From positions 1 through 12,895 of the forward strand of contig JAQTRT010000063.1 of assembly GCA_028711675.1 (NCBI GenBank): a stretch of 12,895 nucleotides of DNA, in the 5' to 3' direction. A program made the position numbers and the translations under genes. This DNA comes from a bacterium. Lineage in GTDB: Bacteria; Spirochaetota; JAHITG01. This document shows positions 6,501 to 12,895 of the stretch, one piece after another (the stretch's first letter is position 1; each line of letters starts with the position of its first letter). A model generated the notes under the pieces. That model was not told where the DNA came from. It ran no database searches and was given only the letters and a program-made list of their open reading frames with translations.

Positions 6501-8633
6501 AGAACGATCCATGAAAAGATCGGGGATATGTGGGAAACTTCCATGGATATCAATTTACTCGGTCACAGCCAGCGATATATCGGTCGCTACGGGGAGAGTA
6601 TTAAGAATTTTTCAGCGTATCTGGATATCAGCTTAAAGATCAAGGATAGCTATGGAATAAGCTCTTGTATGTCCTATTTGGCCCTGGCGTATCTGGAAAA
6701 GGGCGATTTTGATAAGGCTGAAGAATGGAATACAAAATCGCTGAGTATCAGCGAACCAAAAAAAATTCTATACAACGTCTGCTTTGCCAATATCCACATG
6801 GGATATCTTTTCAGGGAAAAGATGGATTATGAAAAATCGGTTATATTCCTGGAAAAAGCAAAAAAATTATATGAAGAAAATTCATTCCTGAAGGACTGGA
6901 CAAGCATTGTCTACCATCATCTGGCCGATTCATATATTGAAGATTATGCATTACGGTTCAATCAGTTCAACAGCAAAGAGCAGAAAGAGTACCTCTATAA
7001 GATCAAACGTACAGCAAAAAATGCCGTCAGGCATACCCGGAGATGGCCGAACCAGTACGGCGCTTCCATAAGGGTCATGGGGAAATATTTTTCTCTTGTT
7101 AAAAAAAAGAAAACGTCGGAAAGATGTTTTTTAAAAAGTATTGCCCAGACAAAGAAGACCGGCCGCAGGTACGAGCTGGGACGGAGCTTGTACGAGTACG
7201 GGAATTTACTTCAGGGGGCGGGAAGGCCTGAAGATGCGCGGCAGCGATGGAAGGAAGCATACGAAGTATTCCGGGAGATAGGATCGAAGCATTATGTGGA
7301 ACGGTGCGCGAAGCTGTTGGGCATGAGCACGGAGCCGGAGAAAAAGGAGCTTTCAGCCCAGGAGAGGCTGGCCGTAGAAAGGAGGCTCTCCACCCTGGTG
7401 ACCGTAAGCCACCACCTCAGCTCCATCCTCGATTCCGAGGAGCTGCTGAGCCGGATCGTTGATTCGGCCATAGAAGTATCAGGAGCGGAACGGGGATTTT
7501 TATTCCTGTACGACGAGGAGAAGAGCGCATTGCAGGTGAAGATAGCGCACGGCCTGGAACAGGGAGTGGAACTGGTGCCGCTGCTGGACACAAAGCATTA
7601 CAAGCTCTGCCGGAATATTATATCAGAGGTCCGGGACAAGACAGCGTCCCTGCTCTTCAATCCCCAGGTCTCGCCCGATCTCATGCAGGACGAGGATATT
7701 AAGACATACAGGATCAAGTCCATCATCTGTACACCGCTAAAAGTCAGGGAGGAGGTGCTGGGTCTGCTTTATTTGGACAACCGGCTGGTGGAAGAGGCAT
7801 TCGACGAGCAGGACCTGAACCTGATCAATTCGCTTGCCATCCAGGCCGGGATCTCGCTGCAAAACGCATTCCTGGTAAAGGAGATGGTGGAGAAAGAGAG
7901 GTTGTCAGAGGAGTTAAGGCTTGGGAGACAGATCCAGACGAATCTGTTACCGCAGAAGACACCGGAGGTGAAAGGCCTGGTAGTGAAAGGCCTGATGCAG
8001 CCGGCCAGGGAGATCGGAGGGGATTATTATGATTTTATTAACCTTTCCGGGAACAAGCTTGGGATTGTGATAGGAGATGTTTCAGGAAAGGGAGTAGGGG
8101 CCGGGCTTCTCATGGCCATGGTGAAGACAGCGATCCATATCTATGCCGGAAAGGCGGAAGGGCCGAAAGATGTCCTGCTGTCGATCAACCAGGTGATCAA
8201 CCAGCATATAGGCGGAGAGAAGTTCATGACCATGCTGTATCTGGTGTGGGACCCAAAGACGTCGAGCATCACATACTCATCAGCGGGGCATGAGCATATA
8301 TTGATATACCGGGGGGAGAAGAAGGAACTGGAAGTGATCCAGTCCGGAGGGATCATTCTGGGTGTGAAAGACGAGATAGCGGATATTCTGGAAGAGAAGG
8401 TGATCAGGCTGAAGAAGAGCAATAAGATATTATTATATACGGACGGAGTGACGGAAGCGCAGGAGCAGGGAAAGACGAGGTACGGGTTGGAACAACTGAC
8501 AGGATCATTGAAGAGGCACGGGGAGAAACCGGCAAAGGAACTGATCCAGGCAATAAAGGACGATGTGTTCAGGTTCATCGGTACGTATCCGCAGTATGAT
8601 GATATCACGCTCGTTGTGACGGAGAATGTTTGA
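3528..8633 (+). CDS. Giant signalling protein: degenerate Ser/Thr kinase, AAA/STAND ATPase, TPR, GAF, SpoIIE/PP2C phosphatase
   Basis: Product of 1701 residues, no signal peptide. Kinase-like domain about 13-280: the Gly-rich loop lacks its glycines, the VAIK lysine is Arg42, the catalytic loop reads HLDLRPSN (Asp137 kept), and DFG is NYG (Asn156). SPEQ and DLYSAGVIFYQLLTGETPF remain, so the fold is intact but catalysis is doubtful. ATPase about 297-700: RLIGREEE, Walker A GEPGMGKS (329-336) and Walker B YYMDDLQW (Asp459, Asp460), as in PknK/MalT-like signal ATPases. TPR-like helices about 711-1263 form a likely ligand or partner platform. GAF about 1290-1455. The SpoIIE-type phosphatase runs to the end with GGDYYDF (Asp1499, Asp1502), GDVSGKG (Asp1517), TDGVTE (Asp1639) and YDDITLV (Asp1692), so it looks active, probably on an STAS-type phosphoprotein. 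The start codon pair ATGATG has only a weak GGGAAA upstream. GC drops sharply within the TPR part. Domain calls are firm; target unknown. Confidence 0.92.
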   Translation: MMAQTAQSINNRYEIIQSLAEKFFSRIFKARDKQKGEDVILRQLRQESISSRPEDLFRFKKELTRFLTLKHPHILRVLDLDEEKGQYYYITEYLEGQDLSELFRKGKRFSTDEAVELMTQIVSALEYSHNEGLLHLDLRPSNIIIEEKTGKALLTNYGISHLIEYAQIRNPEEIASVFSYISPEQSGIMKRSSDERSDLYSAGVIFYQLLTGETPFKGNDIGSLLHQHMAKMPVLPRKINPQIPEVLEGITLKLLSKEPESRYQTAKGLLADLETYRNGNKSFVIGKQDRLKKLLFHTRLIGREEETKELKGSFNKTGEGNGRVVMIKGEPGMGKSRLVDEMRSYVYEGKGVFLSGRCFSQENKIPYLPYRDILYEFIDRMKKKEEGEREKNIKRLQEVMGELGEIVMSINPGLEELFGKQPKLVQLDSEREHRRFLMVASKFFLNLGTKEEPYVYYMDDLQWSDEASLSLLEEILSQIKDFPVLVLGTYRDNEVDEKHSLHKVIREAGEKQYPISEIGLKFFDERKLNRFLSELLLEEEERTEELSRYILNKSKGNPFFSLEITRQIVEEKALRYDEEKRHWITDWDRLNALAISNNIVEVVLRRIDVLNEAKTKLLCYGSVAGREFPITLLQRLTEYKEEELIGLIDECIGLQFIEKSREKGRVLFVHDRIRDAVYVRVPEGELKRIHREIAESIEDMYKGNTEPVLFDLAHHYAEADEKEKALAYCGPAADKAKANYANEEAIRYYLLEIKLFEETGQRRNEKWIRAQEDLTDVYLTIGENDEAIKLSEQILPFKNAALEQAKIYRKIGTAYYKKGDWENCESTLVKGISFFKITIPVKRPDVFISIFKELTLHTLHIIFKFFIKRYSQKRKTDEKDQEIVLYHFPLIWMYALSDIYKATASVLRMMNYAEVKFGYSKELALSWLFYAGGFLIYGFFEKSIKFQQMALDYFQPLNDEARIGQCLQQISFYYYMGASSHETCIKLSIQARTIHEKIGDMWETSMDINLLGHSQRYIGRYGESIKNFSAYLDISLKIKDSYGISSCMSYLALAYLEKGDFDKAEEWNTKSLSISEPKKILYNVCFANIHMGYLFREKMDYEKSVIFLEKAKKLYEENSFLKDWTSIVYHHLADSYIEDYALRFNQFNSKEQKEYLYKIKRTAKNAVRHTRRWPNQYGASIRVMGKYFSLVKKKKTSERCFLKSIAQTKKTGRRYELGRSLYEYGNLLQGAGRPEDARQRWKEAYEVFREIGSKHYVERCAKLLGMSTEPEKKELSAQERLAVERRLSTLVTVSHHLSSILDSEELLSRIVDSAIEVSGAERGFLFLYDEEKSALQVKIAHGLEQGVELVPLLDTKHYKLCRNIISEVRDKTASLLFNPQVSPDLMQDEDIKTYRIKSIICTPLKVREEVLGLLYLDNRLVEEAFDEQDLNLINSLAIQAGISLQNAFLVKEMVEKERLSEELRLGRQIQTNLLPQKTPEVKGLVVKGLMQPAREIGGDYYDFINLSGNKLGIVIGDVSGKGVGAGLLMAMVKTAIHIYAGKAEGPKDVLLSINQVINQHIGGEKFMTMLYLVWDPKTSSITYSSAGHEHILIYRGEKKELEVIQSGGIILGVKDEIADILEEKVIRLKKSNKILLYTDGVTEAQEQGKTRYGLEQLTGSLKRHGEKPAKELIQAIKDDVFRFIGTYPQYDDITLVVTENV

Positions 8634-8659
8634 TCATATAAGACCGGATGCTTAATCTG

Positions 8660-8687
8660 TTGACATACTCCTTTTTTAATATATAAT
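8660..8687 (+). promoter_or_regulatory. Perfect-consensus sigma70 promoter of the beta-helix protein gene
   Basis: TTGACA (8660-8665) and TATAAT (8682-8687) match the housekeeping consensus exactly with a 16-base spacer. Transcription is predicted near 8694. The transcript would carry a short leader of about 60 bases without a clear Shine-Dalgarno. Confidence 0.8.
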
Positions 8688-8752
8688 GTATGTAAGAAAT
8701 AGTAAAAATGGCGCGATAATACATTTAAACGGTCGTGAAACAAGAATATAAG

Positions 8753-11700
8753 ATGGATATGGAATTTCATGATAAGTTTTCCTCAGGAAAACCGGATAGA
8801 TCCTGTGTGCTGCAGCGTGTTTTTTTTATGCTTCTGGCCGTGACCCTTCTCCTGGCCCGGTCCGGACCGGTTTCCGCGGATACGTATTACGTGAAGACGA
8901 ACGGGAATAATTCTGTCAACGGCCTCAGCTGGGCCAATGCCTGGAAGACCATCACCTATGCAGGTTCTAATGCCGGAGCCGGTGATGTCGTTATCGTCTC
9001 CAACGGACTTTACAGCGGACAGGTTTCTGTTATAAGCAACGGTACCAGCGGCAACCCCATCGTTTTCAGGGCTTTTCAGGAGAGACAGGCTGTTGTGGCA
9101 GGCGGCAGCAGCGGTTTTTATTTGAACAGGAAGAATTTTATCCGCATCCAGGGCTTTCAGATAAAAAGAGCCGGCCGGTACGGCATCTTTATCGGGAGCT
9201 ATTCGACGAACAATGAAATCACCGGAAACAGCATTTATTCCAACGCGCGTTTCGGTATCCGTGTTAATACCAATGCTTATCGGAACAGCATCCTTGCCAA
9301 CCAGGTCTGGGGCCTGGGCCAGGATTCCGGGATCTACCTTTCCAGTGCCAGGAATACGGTCATCCGTTCGAACAGGCTTTCTTATAATAAGAACCATGGC
9401 GTGAAGATGACCAACAGCTGCGTCAGCAATATCATCGCAGGGAATGCCGTCTTTTTCAATTCTTCCGACGGTATCAGGATCCAATCGGACACGGCTGATA
9501 ATAATTTTATTATCAGCAACAATATCGGGAGCACGAACCAGGTATACGGGATCCGGATCATCGACGGGGATTACAACCAGATCAAATACAACCAGCTCCA
9601 TAATAATGACGGTTATGGCGTCTTCCTTTACGGCACAGCCAGCTGTAATTACATCATCCGGAACCAGATCTATTCCAATACCGATGCCGGTATAGACGTG
9701 GATAATGCAGGGCCCAACAATAATTATATCCTGACCAATCATATATACGGTCCCCGTCAGAATGCCGGGGTCCAGATCCTTGTAGCCGATTATAATACCG
9801 TACAATCCAACCGGGTGCATAACAATAACATAGGCGTCTACCTGCTCGGTGAAGCTTCTTATAACAATATCCTGGGAAATAACGTTTATTCCAATGTGGT
9901 CTTTGGTGTTGCTTCACAGTTCGCTTTCGGCTTCCGTAATAATAATAATATCATCGGGAATAATATCTGGGGCGGGTGCATCGTTACCAACCAGTGGATC
10001 GGCATCATGATCTGGGATGAAGCAGGGGACACGATCAGATCCAACCGTGTCCACCATAACGGAGGCACAGGTATCGAGCTGGTGGACATCGTGACCAATA
10101 CCCTTATTGTCCACAATATGATCTATTCCAACGGCGGGAACGGCATCGGTACCCTCACAAGCAACACGCGTTCTGTCAGGATCGCTTCGAACTGGATATT
10201 CGGCCCTGAACAGATGAACGGGATCAGCCTGGACACTTCCTGCGGCATCACCCTGGAAGGAAACGCCATCTGCTGGAATTCCACGAACGGGATATTACTG
10301 TCCGCTGCCACCAATAACGCGATTAAAAACAACATCCTGTCCCATAACGGGACAGGCGTTCATTATTATTCCAATTCCTTCTCTTCCCTGTATTTGAATT
10401 CCATTACCAGCAACAATATAGGGATTAAATTTGAAGCAGATGCTTTCCAGCGTTTTGACCGGAATAATCTTCAGGGTAACCAGGGATGGGCTTTCCTGAA
10501 CCTTGCCAGTCCGGTCCGGATCACGAATAACTGGTTCGGAACAACGCTTGTCTCCGGTATCAGCAACATGATCTCCAACAGCGGCGGTTCCTCCAATTTC
10601 ATGCCGTTCAGGCTTTTCACTGCTTTTGACACGGACTATGGCGCGGATACGAACCCGTCCAGCCCTGTGACAGGTCTTTCCCTGTTTCTGACCAACCGGG
10701 GCCAGGTGAAACTGCGATGGGAGAACCGGCCAGGAAGCCATCATTATAATGTTTACTGTAAAACTAATTCCGGTGTCAGAGACCTGCAGCACAAGCCGTG
10801 CAGCAAGTTCGACGTTGCCGGGTATGCTTTTACCACTAATTTCCTCCATTCGGCCCCTGTGCCCGGAAGGACTAATTATTACCATATCACAGCTTCGGAT
10901 ACTTATCCTGTTTTTACCAACGAGTCCTGGTATTCCGCGGAAGCCCGGATCTATATTCCGGATACGGTTCCCCAGTGGCACAGTATTACAGCCCTGTCCA
11001 TGACCCAGATGAGCCTGGCCTGGCGCGACTTGAGGAATGAAACAAGCTATACATTATTCAGGAACACGGAAGATAATACCAATACCCTGGTGAAGATCAG
11101 CGGTACAGCAGCGGACATGACCAATTACAGCGACCGGGGCCTGTCTGCCGATACGTTCTATTATTACTGGCTGAGATCATACAGCAATTCCAGTGTTTCA
11201 CCTTATTCGCCGGTGATTTTTACTGTGACCTGTCCTTCCGGGACCGAATGGATCAGCGGTACAGCAGCCGGTTCGGATCGCGCGGACCTGGTCTGGAAGA
11301 ACATCCCGAATGAGACGTCCTATACTCTGTACAGGAACAGTGCAGATGATCCACTTTCCTCTGCGCATGTGATCGGGCTTACGGCTGATGTGACCAATTT
11401 TCTCGATGAGCAGCTGACACCGCAAACCACTTACTATTACTGGATAAAAGTATTTAACCTGTCCGGAAGTTCGGTGTTCTCCGCGGGCCTGGCTGTGACC
11501 CTGCCGGAGGAAGATAAGATCTATGATAACCTGGATGGCGCGGTCCTTGCCCCTAATCCGTACAGGCCAAACCTCCGGAAGAGCAAGGACCTCACTTTTT
11601 TCCGCCTGACGCCGGAATTCGAGCTGACCGTATATTCCATCACCGGATCGGAGGTGGCACGCGTGAAAGCCTGTTCCCGTAACGGCCGGTACAAATGGAA

Positions 11701-11806
11701 CGGGATGAACAAAGAAGGCCATGCCTTAAACCCGGGTATGTATATCTGCTATCTGACTAATTCCAAAGGCCAGAAAAAATATTTGAAACTGGTCATCATC
11801 CGGTAG
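8753..11806 (+). CDS. Secreted right-handed beta-helix protein with FN3 domains and FlgD-like C-terminal Ig domain
   Basis: Product of 1017 residues from the ATG at 8753. GTG 8735 or ATG 8759 are alternatives, and none has a clear Shine-Dalgarno. A long n-region precedes the hydrophobic segment VFFMLLAVTLLLA, with likely cleavage after VSA42. DTYYVKTNG opens the mature protein, as in many pectate-lyase-fold surface proteins. Residues about 154-596 hold about 18 rungs of 23-29 residues (pattern N-x-I-x-x-N-x-I-x-x-N then GI), as in NosD/PbH1 beta-helix families. Three FN3-like modules follow (about 635-737, 738-825, 828-920); the latter two repeat NETSYTLxRN and TYYYWxx. The last about 90 residues (PNPYRP at 934-939, VYSITGSEVAR, Trp982-Asn-Gly, NPGMY, ending in a Lys-rich strand) resemble the FlgD Ig-like or type IX sorting domain. 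It is likely exported, perhaps surface-anchored, and may bind or cleave polysaccharide. No catalytic site is recognisable. Confidence 0.85.
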   Translation: MDMEFHDKFSSGKPDRSCVLQRVFFMLLAVTLLLARSGPVSADTYYVKTNGNNSVNGLSWANAWKTITYAGSNAGAGDVVIVSNGLYSGQVSVISNGTSGNPIVFRAFQERQAVVAGGSSGFYLNRKNFIRIQGFQIKRAGRYGIFIGSYSTNNEITGNSIYSNARFGIRVNTNAYRNSILANQVWGLGQDSGIYLSSARNTVIRSNRLSYNKNHGVKMTNSCVSNIIAGNAVFFNSSDGIRIQSDTADNNFIISNNIGSTNQVYGIRIIDGDYNQIKYNQLHNNDGYGVFLYGTASCNYIIRNQIYSNTDAGIDVDNAGPNNNYILTNHIYGPRQNAGVQILVADYNTVQSNRVHNNNIGVYLLGEASYNNILGNNVYSNVVFGVASQFAFGFRNNNNIIGNNIWGGCIVTNQWIGIMIWDEAGDTIRSNRVHHNGGTGIELVDIVTNTLIVHNMIYSNGGNGIGTLTSNTRSVRIASNWIFGPEQMNGISLDTSCGITLEGNAICWNSTNGILLSAATNNAIKNNILSHNGTGVHYYSNSFSSLYLNSITSNNIGIKFEADAFQRFDRNNLQGNQGWAFLNLASPVRITNNWFGTTLVSGISNMISNSGGSSNFMPFRLFTAFDTDYGADTNPSSPVTGLSLFLTNRGQVKLRWENRPGSHHYNVYCKTNSGVRDLQHKPCSKFDVAGYAFTTNFLHSAPVPGRTNYYHITASDTYPVFTNESWYSAEARIYIPDTVPQWHSITALSMTQMSLAWRDLRNETSYTLFRNTEDNTNTLVKISGTAADMTNYSDRGLSADTFYYYWLRSYSNSSVSPYSPVIFTVTCPSGTEWISGTAAGSDRADLVWKNIPNETSYTLYRNSADDPLSSAHVIGLTADVTNFLDEQLTPQTTYYYWIKVFNLSGSSVFSAGLAVTLPEEDKIYDNLDGAVLAPNPYRPNLRKSKDLTFFRLTPEFELTVYSITGSEVARVKACSRNGRYKWNGMNKEGHALNPGMYICYLTNSKGQKKYLKLVIIR
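11095..11268 (+). repeat. 18-bp exact direct repeat within the FN3-coding part
   Basis: GATCAGCGGTACAGCAGC occurs at 11095-11112 and 11251-11268, 156 bases apart and in the same frame, encoding ISGTAA both times. The two copies do not sit at equivalent positions of the neighbouring FN3 modules: the homologue of the first copy in the third module is IGLTAD. It is therefore not simply a leftover of domain duplication. Confidence 0.6.
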
Positions 11807-11838
11807 GAAATGGGAAAAAGGATCCGGATTGTGTAAGC

Positions 11839-11870
11839 GGGTCATTTAAAGCTGATCCCCGGCACTTTTT
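11839..11870 (+). terminator. Weak candidate terminator after the beta-helix gene
   Basis: GGGTCA (11839-11844) can pair with TGATCCC (11853-11859) with one bulged base, and five Ts follow at 11866-11870 after a 6-base gap. The stem is short and the T-run is not adjacent, so this is a marginal call. Confidence 0.25.
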
Positions 11871-11874
11871 ATAC

Positions 11875-11904
11875 TTGAAATAAAATTCAACAATGGCATA
11901 TTAT
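11875..11904 (+). promoter_or_regulatory. Candidate promoter of the last gene
   Basis: TTGAAA (11875-11880) and TATTAT (11899-11904) are separated by 18 bases. The predicted start near 11911 lies just before the AGGAGGGG at 11918-11925. This spacing differs from the 16 bases of the other promoters here. Confidence 0.45.
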
Positions 11905-11933
11905 CACCAAGGGAAACAGGAGGGGTTGAACGC

Positions 11934-11957
11934 TTGGTCGTAAACGGGGATTTATGA
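11934..11957 (+). CDS. Possible 7-codon leader ORF overlapping the next start codon
   Basis: The strongest Shine-Dalgarno in the window (AGGAGGGG, 11918-11925) is 28 bases from the ATG of the next gene. It is 8 bases from a TTG at 11934 that opens a 7-codon frame ending in TGA. That stop overlaps the ATG of the next gene (ATGA at 11954-11957), which is the arrangement of translational coupling. The next gene has only a weak GGGGA (11946-11949) of its own. Alternatively the distant Shine-Dalgarno is incidental. Confidence 0.3.
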   Translation: MVVNGDL

Positions 11958-12895
11958 AAAAAAACATACTGGTTGTTCTGAGGTGCGGCATAGGGAGTTT
12001 TGCGGGATTCAGGCATCAATTTTTAAATTTATTGAAGACAGCCCGGGATTATAATTTTTATTTTTTCCTTCCCAAAGACAGAAGCTTCTTCTTTGACGAT
12101 AAAGTACCGTCGCGATTCATATATACTTACGATTTCAATATCCTGGATCAATATGATTCAGCGGGTTTAAAAAAATATTTTACCGAGGGATATCCTGATC
12201 TGTTTAATAAGGATTTTTTTATAGGTTTAAACTGCGGGGGCGAGATATTAAATATTTACAGCATGAATAAAGTCAGCCGGATAACCTTATCCCAGTTCCT
12301 GGTAAGCACTTTTTGCCCGGCTTTCATTGATTTCGACACAAGTGTTTATTATGATTCTAACGATCCTGAAAGTATCAAACAGTATACGATCGAGTTTTCC
12401 CGGGAACGGGACCAGAACAGGATCAGGTCTGAATACCGGAAATTCCAGAGTTTGCTTAAAAAGAACCAGAGATCAGGGATCACACGGGAGAGTAATTTTG
12501 ATTTTTCCGGATTTAATTTAAGCAGTATTTTTTTGGACTTTGTAAAGCAGATCACGAAAAACAAAAAATTAATCGCTCTGAATCCTTTCACCTCCACCAT
12601 ACTGAAAGATTATCCGCTGAGAAAATTTCTGGCCTTAAGGGAGAGACTATTAAAAAATGATTATAAGGTAATTTTAATAGGGCAGACCGGTGATGTGGTT
12701 TCCCCGGATTATCAAATGCTCCGGGGTGATAATTATCTGCCGGCCGGATACAATTCATCCCTTTCGTTTGTATTTCAATATTTCAAATCGGTTCTGCCCA
12801 AAAAACATGGCGATTTCACGCTGAAAAATATTATTATAAAATATTCCAGCTATTCCGATCTGCGGCCATTGCACTTTTATGTGGTCTATGAAAAG
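11954..12895 (+). CDS. Putative GT-B (GT9-like) glycosyltransferase, N-terminal 314 residues (3' end beyond window)
   Basis: The frame is open from ATG 11954 to the last base, 314 codons. The protein starts MKKNILVVLRCGIGSFAG, which resembles the first strand and loop of a GT-B domain. Around residues 206-245 it has LIALNPFTST, LKDYP and YKVILIGQTGD. This order recalls the second Rossmann half of family GT9 (ADP-heptose transferases), where a Asn-Pro strand is followed by a Lys and later by a 'vil.G' strand. Family GT9 adds sugars to lipopolysaccharide or other surface glycans from the cytoplasm. Similarity is limited to these points, the middle (about 95-200) is not recognised, and the C-terminus is missing, so the call is tentative. 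The gene is much more AT-rich than its neighbour (16 of 60 G/C in 12121-12180 against 37 of 60 in 10681-10740). It may belong to a glycan or surface locus continuing past the window. Confidence 0.45.
   Translation, partial: MKKNILVVLRCGIGSFAGFRHQFLNLLKTARDYNFYFFLPKDRSFFFDDKVPSRFIYTYDFNILDQYDSAGLKKYFTEGYPDLFNKDFFIGLNCGGEILNIYSMNKVSRITLSQFLVSTFCPAFIDFDTSVYYDSNDPESIKQYTIEFSRERDQNRIRSEYRKFQSLLKKNQRSGITRESNFDFSGFNLSSIFLDFVKQITKNKKLIALNPFTSTILKDYPLRKFLALRERLLKNDYKVILIGQTGDVVSPDYQMLRGDNYLPAGYNSSLSFVFQYFKSVLPKKHGDFTLKNIIIKYSSYSDLRPLHFYVVYEK

Noticed and set aside
7968..7994. Tandem GTGAAAGGCCTG (7968-7979 and 7983-7994)
   Set aside because: Two 12-base copies 15 bases apart encode VKGL twice at the entry of the phosphatase domain, where a repetitive small-residue strand is normal; too short to mean more.
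9213..9404. Asn/Ile-rich repeats in the beta-helix gene as a tandem DNA repeat array
   Set aside because: The periodicity is at protein level (23-29 residues, variable) and the DNA copies are not similar enough to be a true nucleotide repeat.
8783..9820. 345-codon open frame on the minus strand
   Set aside because: It is the shadow of the repetitive beta-helix gene; its repeated V/I/D-rich pattern is the reverse complement of the Asn-ladder codons.

Overview
The window holds one partial minus-strand gene, four complete plus-strand genes and one partial plus-strand gene. It looks like a Gram-negative (diderm-type) uncultured bacterium. Two proteins carry Sec-type signal peptides, and one of these ends in a FlgD/T9SS-like Ig domain of the kind found in Spirochaetes, the FCB group and many candidate phyla. 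There is also a very large eukaryote-like kinase/ATPase/phosphatase fusion of the kind common in spirochaetes, cyanobacteria and myxobacteria. The phylum cannot be fixed from this sequence alone. Codon use is standard. GC is uneven: about 27% in some stretches and about 60% in others, by hand count of individual 60-base lines. No tRNA, rRNA, CRISPR array, transposase or attachment site was seen.

Layout. (1) 1-506, minus: the N-terminal 168 codons of an FMN-dependent nitronate monooxygenase/FabK-like enzyme. (2) 507-858: an AT-rich divergent intergenic region with a candidate promoter for each direction and several short inverted or direct repeats. (3) 859-2814: a secreted GH2-like TIM-barrel glycoside hydrolase with both catalytic Glu residues and an EF-hand-like insertion. 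It is followed 33 bases later by (4) 2848-3438, a DJ-1/PfpI protein that matches the isonitrile hydratase subgroup, probably in the same transcript. (5) 3528-8633: a 1701-residue signalling protein with a kinase-like domain, AAA/STAND-type ATPase, TPR array, GAF and SpoIIE-type PP2C phosphatase, behind its own extended -10 promoter. The kinase module has lost key catalytic residues, while the ATPase and phosphatase motifs are intact. (6) 8753-11806: a secreted beta-helix, FN3 and FlgD-like surface protein behind a perfect TTGACA-N16-TATAAT promoter. (7) 11954 to the window end: an AT-rich, partial, probably GT-B-type glycosyltransferase-like gene, preceded by a strong Shine-Dalgarno that seems to serve a 7-codon leader ORF.

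How they may fit together (inference): two secreted carbohydrate- or surface-related proteins and a putative glycosyltransferase surround one large sensor/phosphatase. The phosphatase most likely acts on an anti-anti-sigma-type phosphoprotein encoded elsewhere, with the degenerate kinase domain as a regulatory or docking module. Nothing in the window proves that the signalling protein controls its neighbours. The best candidates for a less-described system are the pseudokinase-to-phosphatase architecture and its internal compositional mosaic.
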